This document shows positions 1 to 4,639 of a stretch of 6,461 bases of DNA, piece after piece (position 1 is the first letter of the stretch; each line of letters opens with the position of its first letter). Location: positions 1 to 6,461 of the forward strand of contig CAJWZY010000132.1 of NCBI GenBank assembly GCA_913050545.1, in the 5' to 3' direction. Source of the stretch: an uncultured bacterium. GTDB lineage: Bacteria > Planctomycetota > UBA8108. The notes beneath the pieces were generated by a model. The model was not told where the DNA came from, searched no databases, and saw only the letters and a program-made list of their open reading frames with translations. Both the position numbers and the translations under genes were made by a program.

Positions 1-1
1 C

Positions 2-502
2 AAGCCGGCTCCGTTTTCCAATGGATCGCGATTCCTGGTTCGCGGTAACCAGTCCTCACGCTGGGACCGGCCGTCGATCGCGGCAGCCGAGCCTGAAAGC
101 GAAAACCCCCGCAGGCGCTCCGCGAACCCTTCAGCCGCCGCGCAGCCTGGAGCAGGTGTCGCCGGTGAGGGGCAGCAGGCAGTCGGTATCCGTACGGATA
201 CCGGGTCTCTCAGGCTGGTCAATCCTTCCAGATCGGAACCCGCACCCCTCGAAGACCCGTCGGTTCAGCCAGCGGATTCCCCGGTGGCGCAGCCGGTGCC
301 CCAGCCGCTGCCGCCGCTGAAGCCGAGAGTGGTCTACAGGACTCATAAGGTGAAGGATGGGGACAAGCTCTGGAACCTGGCGGAAAAGTACCTTGGCAAA
401 GGTCATCGCTTCGACCAGATCATTGAGCTCAATGGGGCCCTCCTGGAAAACCCCGACAGTCTGCGCCCCGGGATGGTCTTGAAGATCCCTCCCGAAAAGT
501 AG
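2..502 (+). CDS. LysM-domain protein, C-terminal part (5' end outside window)
   Basis: The frame is open from the left edge to the TAG at 500-502, giving 166 visible residues, so the true start lies upstream of the window. The first two thirds are low-complexity, rich in Pro, Ala, Ser, Arg and Glu, which suggests an extracytoplasmic linker. The last 50 residues or so (344-493) form a single LysM domain: it opens with HKVKDGDKLWNLAEKYLG, continues with an 'IIELNG' segment and closes with 'LRPGMVLKIP', the usual start, middle and end of the fold. LysM domains bind the GlcNAc-containing glycan of peptidoglycan, so a wall-associated role fits the murein genes downstream. No catalytic domain is visible, but one could lie in the missing N-terminal part. 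The coding sequence contains a perfect 20-bp palindrome at 184-203. An internal ATG at 21 is in a different frame and is not the start. Confidence 0.85.
   Translation, partial: KPAPFSNGSRFLVRGNQSSRWDRPSIAAAEPESENPRRRSANPSAAAQPGAGVAGEGQQAVGIRTDTGSLRLVNPSRSEPAPLEDPSVQPADSPVAQPVPQPLPPLKPRVVYRTHKVKDGDKLWNLAEKYLGKGHRFDQIIELNGALLENPDSLRPGMVLKIPPEK
184..203. repeat. Perfect 20-bp palindrome, copy 1 of a 42-bp repeat
   Basis: The sequence has arms CGGTATCCGT and ACGGATACCG with no spacer and is a perfect dyad. It lies inside the LysM gene and encodes the 'GIRTDTG' segment. A degenerate copy is found at 705-724, and similarity between the two places extends over 182-223 and 703-744 (33 of 42 bases identical by hand count). 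It could be a protein-binding site or the trace of a short duplication. Confidence 0.7.
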
Positions 503-506
503 TTTC

Positions 507-561
507 TCAGAGCTGCACCTGTCTCCGCAGAGAGTCCTCAGCGCTGCCGCACAAGCTCTGA
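507..561 (+). terminator. Possible stem-loop after the LysM gene (no U-tract)
   Basis: TCAGAGCT at 507-514 is exactly complementary to AGCTCTGA at 554-561. The 39-base interior can fold further (for example TCTC with GAGA around 523-534). It starts 5 bases after the LysM stop codon, so it may stabilise or end that transcript. It lacks the run of T expected of an intrinsic terminator and is therefore only a weak call. Confidence 0.25.
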
Positions 562-670
562 AACGCCCTTCCTGAAGCTTCTCGGAACCACATTATGTTG
601 TGGTGTCCGGATGTTATAGATCAAGATGAGGCCACATCTTACCGATAAGGGACAGTAGAGGGGAAAACGC

Positions 671-698
671 TGGTCACCCAGTTCGGCATCTGTTTAAT
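671..698 (+). promoter_or_regulatory. Candidate sigma70-type promoter for murC operon
   Basis: A -35-like TGGTCA (671-676, 4 of 6 to TTGACA) is separated by 16 bases from a -10-like TTTAAT (693-698, 5 of 6 to TATAAT). Transcription would begin near 705, which is the first base of the near-palindrome at 705-724, a usual place for a repressor site. This is pattern matching only. Confidence 0.35.
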
Positions 699-704
699 TA
701 GGGT

Positions 705-724
705 CGGTATGCGTACAGATACCG
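705..724. repeat. Near-palindrome, copy 2 (operator-like position before murC)
   Basis: CGGTATGCGT followed by ACAGATACCG matches the perfect palindrome at 184-203 at 18 of 20 positions; the two changes break two of its ten base pairs. It begins 7 bases after the candidate -10 box. It also overlaps the ATG (709) of the possible small ORF, where it encodes 'MRTDTG', mirroring 'IRTDTG' in copy 1. Confidence 0.55.
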
Positions 725-849
725 GTGCCCTCGAGCCGGTCTGTGCGATCGAAGAGAAGTACCGGAGAGAAGTGCAGAAGAGAAGAGAGACGCACCGGCA
801 GGCGAAATCCGTCTGTACCCGGTTGTCGTTAGCCTATGCGGAAATGTAA
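709..849 (+). CDS. Possible 46-residue leader or small protein overlapping murC start
   Basis: An ATG at 709 opens a 46-residue frame that ends with TAA at 847-849, overlapping the murC start (836) by 14 bases in another frame. The predicted peptide begins MRTDTGALEPVCAIEEKYRR and is strongly basic and charged in the middle. An AGGG at 700-703 lies 5 bases before the ATG and is an acceptable ribosome binding site. MurC itself has no visible one, so translational coupling from this frame would explain how murC is started. About two thirds of the third codon positions are G or C, which is compatible with coding but not decisive. I recognise no family. Against it, the candidate promoter would start RNA near 705, which would leave the AGGG untranscribed; promoter and small ORF support each other poorly. 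Confidence 0.3.
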   Translation: MRTDTGALEPVCAIEEKYRREVQKRRETHRQAKSVCTRLSLAYAEM

Positions 850-2248
850 CAAGGTGCATCTTGTCGGGATGCTTGGCACCGGCGTGCGCGGCCTGGTGCC
901 CATCCTGCGGGCCAACAACGTCGAGGTGTCGGGTTCCGATTCCAGCGGCGGGTCCCTGCCGGAGGAATTCAACACCCCGGGTGTGAATTTTTACCCGGAA
1001 CATCACGAGACCAACCTCAGCCCGGATGTCGACTTCGTGGTCCATACCGCGGCGGTTGGCAACGACAATGCGGAGCTCCGAGAGGCTCGCCGGCTGGGAA
1101 TCCCGGTAAAAAAATACGCCGAGTTTCTCGGCGAGTTGATGGCCCAGGGGCGGGGAATTGCCATTTCCGGCACCCATGGGAAGACCACCACGAGCTCGAT
1201 GATCTCGTGGATTCTCCATGAGGCTGGCAAGGACCCAACCTACCTGATTGGCGGAGAGATCCCGGGACTCGGCAGCTCGCGGCAGGGCAAGGGACGTGAT
1301 TTCGTTGTCGAGGCCTGTGAATTCGGCCACAGCTTCCTCAATCTGCATCCCACCGCAGCGGTGGTCACCAATGTCGAGGCGGAGCATCTCGATTACTTCA
1401 AGTCCCTCGATGAGATCGCCGTCGCCTTCGGAGATTTTGTCAATCGTCTTCCCCTTGATGGGCTGCTGGTTCTCAACGCGGATGATCCCGGGGCGATGAG
1501 CCTGGGCGCGGCGACCTCCTGCAGGAACATACAGACCTTCAGCCTGGATTCAACAGATGGTGACTGGCAGGCCTCCCAGCTGCGCTCCTGTGGGCTTGAG
1601 TCGAATTTCATATTACGAGGTCCCGGGGGAATTCGACAGCAGGTCAAGCTCCCTGTTCCCGGTCGGCACAATGTCAAAAATACGCTGGCTGCTGCTGCTC
1701 TCTGCAGCTGGGCGGGGGTGCCTCCTGAAAGAATCAGCATGGCCCTGGCTCGCTTTCCAGGTGTTCACCGCCGGTTTGAAATTCTCGCGCGTAGCCCGGT
1801 CACCGTCATCGATGACTACGCTCATCACCCGACCGAGGTGAATGCCTTGCTGGCCGCAGCCCGTGATGCTGATTTCCCCGGCAGGGTCATCGGTGTTTTT
1901 CAGCCACACCAGTACTCCCGCCTCAGGAAGATGCTGAAAGAGTTCGCCGGGGCGCTCGTGGGTTTTGACGAGGTTCTCGTCACCCGGCCCTACCAGGCGC
2001 GGGACAGCCAGGAAGATTGCGAGGCCGTCAATTCAGGCATGCTTACCGGGGCGATCGCCGCTCTCGGTGGGGAGGTCTTCGACACCCCCTCTTCCGACGA
2101 CGTCCGGGCGCGTCTCGATGAGACCGTGCGTGAGGGAGATGCCGTAATTTTCATGGGGGCCGGGAGTATCACTGTCCAGGCCAATAAATATTCCGGCAGG
2201 TCCCTGGGAATCGAGATCATGCCGATGGTCGCGAAGATGGGGAATTGA
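836..2248 (+). CDS. murC: UDP-N-acetylmuramate--L-alanine ligase
   Basis: MurC (EC 6.3.2.8) joins L-alanine to UDP-MurNAc using ATP in the cytoplasm, the first step of the peptidoglycan stem peptide. The 470 residues are normal for the family. The N-terminal nucleotide-like domain has HLVGMLGTGVRGL (residues 8-20). The ATP P-loop is SGTHGKTTT (111-119). A central NVEAEHLDYF (179-188) is MurC-like and differs from the corresponding region of Mpl. The C-terminal domain carries DDYAHHPTE (326-334) and FQPHQYSR (355-362), both hallmarks of MurC. An in-frame TAG at 830-832 closes the frame just before ATG 836, so no longer start is possible. A GTG at 854 would cut the N-terminus very short. No Shine-Dalgarno sequence is seen before 836, so coupling to an upstream frame is possible. 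It is followed after 5 bases by murB, clearly an operon. Confidence 0.96.
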   Translation: MRKCNKVHLVGMLGTGVRGLVPILRANNVEVSGSDSSGGSLPEEFNTPGVNFYPEHHETNLSPDVDFVVHTAAVGNDNAELREARRLGIPVKKYAEFLGELMAQGRGIAISGTHGKTTTSSMISWILHEAGKDPTYLIGGEIPGLGSSRQGKGRDFVVEACEFGHSFLNLHPTAAVVTNVEAEHLDYFKSLDEIAVAFGDFVNRLPLDGLLVLNADDPGAMSLGAATSCRNIQTFSLDSTDGDWQASQLRSCGLESNFILRGPGGIRQQVKLPVPGRHNVKNTLAAAALCSWAGVPPERISMALARFPGVHRRFEILARSPVTVIDDYAHHPTEVNALLAAARDADFPGRVIGVFQPHQYSRLRKMLKEFAGALVGFDEVLVTRPYQARDSQEDCEAVNSGMLTGAIAALGGEVFDTPSSDDVRARLDETVREGDAVIFMGAGSITVQANKYSGRSLGIEIMPMVAKMGN

Positions 2249-2253
2249 GGCCA

Positions 2254-3141
2254 ATGTCCAGCATCCTGAAACAGCCTTATTTTTCAAAGCTGACCTCCAT
2301 GGGAGTCGGGGGCTCTCCGAGTGAGTTCTATGAGCCAGGCAGTAGAGATGAGTTCTGCCGCCTCCTCGGATCGCTCGAGGATCCTTTTATTCTCGGTGGC
2401 GGCTGCAACACGATCTTCCCTGACGGAGAGTTTTCGAGGCCGGTGATAAGCACCAGGAAACTCGAAGAGCTGCGGATCTCTGAAGACGGCCGGGTGTACG
2501 CGGAAGCCGGCGTCCGACTCAACAAGATCATCAGGAAGACAGTCAATGCAGGCCTCGGTGGTCTCGAGAAGCTGGCAGGCATCCCCGGGACGGTCGGCGG
2601 CGCCACGGCCATGAACGCCGGCAATGGTCCCGATGCCTGCTTTGGATTGCATACCAGGAAATTACATGTCGTCTCTCCAGGGAGCGGAGTTGTGAAAACC
2701 ATCCGCGGTGACGAGGTGCCCTGGCTCTACCGTGACTGGAACATGCCGGGCTGGGTGGTCCTCGCCATTGAGCTGGAGCTGGAGCCGGGTGAGCGCCAGG
2801 AGCTCAGGCGGGAAATGAAATTATATGAAGACAGAAAGAGCAAGACCCAGCCGCTGGTTCACGCCAGTGCCGGTTGCATGTTTCGTAATCCGGGTGATGG
2901 GCTTTCCGCCGGCAAGCTGATCCAGGGCTGTAACCTGAAGGGTCTGGCTCGCGGTGGGGCGGAGGTGTCACGGTTGCACGCCAACTTCATCGTTAACCGG
3001 CTCCGTTCGGCCAGCTCAGATGATGTGAAGAGACTCATGAAGGAAGTGACCAGGCAGGTAGAGGAACAGACAGGTTACCTGCTCGAGCCCGAGGTCGTTT
3101 TTGCCCGGGACCACGAACTGGAAACCAGCCGGGAGTATTGA
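2254..3141 (+). CDS. murB: UDP-N-acetylenolpyruvoylglucosamine reductase (type II-like)
   Basis: MurB (EC 1.3.1.98) is an FAD enzyme that reduces the enolpyruvyl ether with NADPH to give UDP-MurNAc, the substrate of MurC. With the ATG at 2254 it has 295 residues, the short length of type II enzymes. Visible motifs are GGGCN (48-52, FAD site), IPGTVGGATAMNAG (FAD/substrate loop), YRD with the substrate tyrosine Tyr159, SAGCMFRNP with Cys208 at the position of the catalytic serine, a 'SRLHANFIVN' segment, and LEPEV with Glu280 as the second acid. A TTG at 2245, overlapping the murC stop, also gives an open frame. ATG 2254 is preferred because GGGGA (2239-2243) lies 10 bases before it, whereas TTG has no suitably spaced site. 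The serine-to-cysteine change is, to my recollection, found in other MurB proteins, so activity is expected. Confidence 0.95.
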   Translation: MSSILKQPYFSKLTSMGVGGSPSEFYEPGSRDEFCRLLGSLEDPFILGGGCNTIFPDGEFSRPVISTRKLEELRISEDGRVYAEAGVRLNKIIRKTVNAGLGGLEKLAGIPGTVGGATAMNAGNGPDACFGLHTRKLHVVSPGSGVVKTIRGDEVPWLYRDWNMPGWVVLAIELELEPGERQELRREMKLYEDRKSKTQPLVHASAGCMFRNPGDGLSAGKLIQGCNLKGLARGGAEVSRLHANFIVNRLRSASSDDVKRLMKEVTRQVEEQTGYLLEPEVVFARDHELETSREY

Positions 3142-3143
3142 CC

Positions 3144-4076
3144 ATGGCCCGTAAGAAAAAATCACGTACCAGCTTGTTGAGGTGGCTGCCGCTGGGTGGC
3201 AGCAAATCGAACCTTCTTAAAAACAGCGGCCGGAAACTGCTCCTCCTGCTCGCGGCGATGCTCTTTGTCTGGCTGGCGGTGACGATCAAGCAGGATGTTC
3301 GCTCCGATCCCCGGTTCCAGCTGGCCCACTGGTCCTTCAATCCCGGCAACCTGCCGGCGTGGGTGACACCCGAGATTCGTGAAGAGATCATGAATGATTT
3401 CAACTCCGAGAAGAGCAAGCTCACCTTCTTTGACCAGGAGGTTCTCTCCCGGCTCAAAGAGATCCTTGAGAGATCTCCCTGGATTCGCGAGGTCGTTGAC
3501 ATCGGCCTGGTCTATCCTACCCCGGAGCGCCATGGGCAGGTCAGGGCCGTGATGATTCTCTCGACTCCAGTAGCGCTGGTGAGTGCTGACAACCGCTGGT
3601 ACCTGAGCGACTCCCGTGGCAGGCGCCTGGGTGAGCGCTACAGTGTCGATGCGCGGACCAGGGCCTGGTTCAAGCTTCCCATCATCGAGGGGATCGAGCC
3701 GCATATTCCACGTTCGGGATATGCCTGGACTTCGAATCCGGTTCTCGATGGTATCAGCGTTGCGAGCGCGTTGCACCGTGAACGGATCGGTGAGCGCTAC
3801 CCGGACAACCCGATTGAATCGATCGACATCTCCAACGCCGGTGGAGGAGTCGATGGTTCAGCCAGCGAGATCAACCTGCTGGATCGTATTGGGCGCACAC
3901 TGGAGTGGGGCCGTGCCAGCACCTCCAGGTCCCACAAGGTGCTTTCGATTGAAGCTAAGCTGGCTAACCTGCACAGGGTGCAGACCGAGTCGCGCTATTG
4001 GAGAAGGAGGAGAATCCGGCTCTACACTCCGGATATTCTCCAGGTGCGAAGCGACCCGGACGGACAGAATTACTGA
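3144..4076 (+). CDS. ftsQ: FtsQ-like cell division membrane protein
   Basis: This 310-residue protein has the layout of FtsQ/DivIB: a short basic cytoplasmic tail (MARKKKSR and further Arg/Lys to residue 31), one membrane segment (about 32-48, LLLLLAAMLFVWLAVTI) and a long periplasmic part. In the latter, SPWIREV (111-117) resembles the 'pWV..a.V' end of the POTRA region. It is followed by 'STPVAL' and a 'WYLSDSRGRRLG' strand, which match the 'R.PvA......lvD..G' section of FtsQ. Overall similarity is weak, as is common for this family, and the position after murB is part of the argument. ATG 3144 is chosen because GGGAG (3131-3135) lies 8 bases before it; a TTG at 3138 overlapping the murB stop is too close to that site. 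The C-terminal 80 residues are Arg-rich and not typical. FtsQ would bridge early and late divisome proteins. Confidence 0.7.
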   Translation: MARKKKSRTSLLRWLPLGGSKSNLLKNSGRKLLLLLAAMLFVWLAVTIKQDVRSDPRFQLAHWSFNPGNLPAWVTPEIREEIMNDFNSEKSKLTFFDQEVLSRLKEILERSPWIREVVDIGLVYPTPERHGQVRAVMILSTPVALVSADNRWYLSDSRGRRLGERYSVDARTRAWFKLPIIEGIEPHIPRSGYAWTSNPVLDGISVASALHRERIGERYPDNPIESIDISNAGGGVDGSASEINLLDRIGRTLEWGRASTSRSHKVLSIEAKLANLHRVQTESRYWRRRRIRLYTPDILQVRSDPDGQNY

Positions 4077-4079
4077 TTT

Positions 4080-4101
4080 ACCGGCCAGCTCCAGGGCCGG
4101 T
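4080..4101. terminator. Hairpin between convergent genes
   Basis: ACCGGCC (4080-4086) pairs perfectly with GGCCGGT (4095-4101) across an 8-base loop. It starts 4 bases after the ftsQ-like stop and ends 9 bases before the stop codon of the small minus-strand gene, so it could end transcription from either side. There is no T-run on either strand, so it may act only as an RNA-stabilising or Rho-assisted end. Confidence 0.45.
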
Positions 4102-4110
4102 GGTGGGGAA

Positions 4111-4326
4111 TCAGGTGTCTGTGACCGGGTAGAGAACGTCGAGCACTTCTCGAATCTGATCTTCGTCCATGTGGCCGAGTTCGAGCAGTAGCTGCCCGAG
4201 TTGTTTCTCGATCACCCCTTCTACCCTGTTTCTCGCCTGCAGGGTCAGCGCTTCATAAAGCTGATCAGCGCTGACGAAGCGTTTCTCTAAGGCTATCTCA
4301 CCAAAAAACTTATAACGATCACTCAT
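4111..4326 (-). CDS. Small MshEN-like (type II secretion E N-domain-like) protein
   Basis: The 71-residue product consists of two similar helical units: FGEIALEKRFVSADQLYEAL (residues 8-27) and LGQLLLELGHMDEDQIREVL (about 45-64), joined by a charged linker. The shared pattern is G-x-[IL]-x-L-E-x-x-x-[VM]-x-x-[DE]-Q-[LI]-x-E-[AV]-L. It resembles the N-terminal domain of type II secretion and pilus ATPases (T2SSE_N/MshEN), which can bind cyclic di-GMP, but here there is no ATPase. The start is set at the ATG complementary to 4324-4326, because AGGAG lies 7 bases before it; an earlier in-frame ATG at 4341 overlaps that ribosome site and is unlikely to be used. The gene is convergent to the ftsQ-like gene and divergent from groEL. 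Its function is unknown; a small regulatory or adaptor role is a guess. Confidence 0.75.
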   Translation of the reverse strand: MSDRYKFFGEIALEKRFVSADQLYEALTLQARNRVEGVIEKQLGQLLLELGHMDEDQIREVLDVLYPVTDT

Positions 4327-4442
4327 TTCTATTCTCCTCATTCCGCTACCCGGTTCCCGGTGGCCCAGGGAGCCCAGCCATCCCCGGCCTGCGGAACCTG
4401 TTCAATTTATCGACTGAAAGTCCCCCTGTTCTGGAGCCATTT

Positions 4443-4489
4443 GGGTCTCAAGAGCACTTTTGGTGCCACTCTGACAGTGCCACAGACCC
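4443..4489 (+). promoter_or_regulatory. Possible three-way-junction RNA fold
   Basis: GGGTCT (4443-4448) can pair with AGACCC (4484-4489), enclosing two small hairpins: GCAC/GTGC (4454-4457 with 4463-4466) and CACT/AGTG (4467-4470 with 4476-4479). The first has the loop TTTTG. It lies about 150 bases before groEL, so it would matter only if transcription starts further upstream. The stems are short and this may be chance. Confidence 0.2.
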
Positions 4490-4540
4490 CAATTGGACCC
4501 GATGCTGCCGATGTGGCAGTTAGCGGCTCAGAGAGCTATT

Positions 4541-4569
4541 CTTAAGTCCTTATAAATATTGAACTTAAG
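4541..4569. promoter_or_regulatory. 9-N11-9 dyad, candidate groEL operator
   Basis: CTTAAGTCC (4541-4549) and GAACTTAAG (4561-4569) are inverted repeats matching at 8 of 9 positions around the AT-rich spacer TTATAAATATT. The geometry recalls the 9-N9-9 CIRCE heat-shock operator but the sequence is different. CTTAAGTC also occurs as a direct repeat (4541-4548, 4564-4571). The spacer holds a -10-like TATAAA (4551-4556), although no good -35 precedes it. It lies 71-99 bases before the groEL start, a suitable distance for an operator or promoter. Confidence 0.4.
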
Positions 4570-4639
4570 TCGTGGTATTCGGTTTGCATAAACAAATGGT
4601 TCTCATTACTTCCAGCGGATTATTTAGGAACGTACCGGA

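Larger units (their letters stand above)
503..835. other. Intergenic region between the LysM gene and murC
   Basis: These 333 bases hold no long gene. From left to right there is an inverted repeat (507-514 with 554-561), a short hairpin (587-592 with 599-604), a promoter-like pair of hexamers (671-676 and 693-698), a near-palindrome (705-724), a possible 46-codon small ORF (709-849), and a purine-rich stretch (about 751-790) that repeats AGAGAAGT at 753-760 and 766-773. The gap interrupts the run of wall genes, so murC-murB-ftsQ is probably transcribed at least partly from here. None of the hairpins has a U-tract, so no clear intrinsic terminator follows the LysM gene. Confidence 0.6.
4327..4639. 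other. Divergent intergenic region upstream of groEL
   Basis: This 313-base region separates the minus-strand small gene from groEL and must hold both promoters. It contains a possible three-way fold (4443-4489), a small hairpin CTGCC/GGCAG (4505-4509 with 4515-4519), the dyad at 4541-4569 and the groEL ribosome site AGGAA (4626-4630, 9 bases before ATG). GTGCCAC occurs twice (4463-4469, 4477-4483), with an inverted TGCCAC at 4513-4518. No groES is present. No CIRCE operator and no convincing -35/-10 pair were found by eye. An open frame starting with GTG at 4360 has no ribosome site and is not called. Confidence 0.6.

Noticed and set aside
614..620. TTATAGA as a -10 box for murC
   Set aside because: No acceptable -35 lies 16-18 bases upstream (the best is TTATGT, 3 of 6); the pair at 671-698 is better.
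629..661. 10-codon frame ATG...TAG in the murC upstream region
   Set aside because: Too short and without a ribosome site.
698..1387. 229-residue minus-strand frame opposite the murC start
   Set aside because: It is antisense to well-conserved murC motifs and has no family features.
836..2248. Mpl (murein tripeptide ligase) instead of MurC
   Set aside because: The NVEAEHLDYF and FQPHQYSR motifs and the linkage to murB fit MurC; the NNLE(F/Y)DHADIF motif of Mpl is absent.
2245..2256. TTG start for murB overlapping the murC stop
   Set aside because: The ATG at 2254 has a properly spaced GGGGA; the TTG has none at a usable distance.
4521..4539. CIRCE-like heat-shock operator (TTAGC...GAGAGCTAT)
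   Set aside because: The right half matches 7 of 9 CIRCE bases, but the left half is poor and the spacing is about 1 base rather than 9.
4360..4545. 61-residue plus-strand open frame before groEL
   Set aside because: It begins with GTG, has no ribosome site, shows no family features and overlaps likely regulatory sequence.
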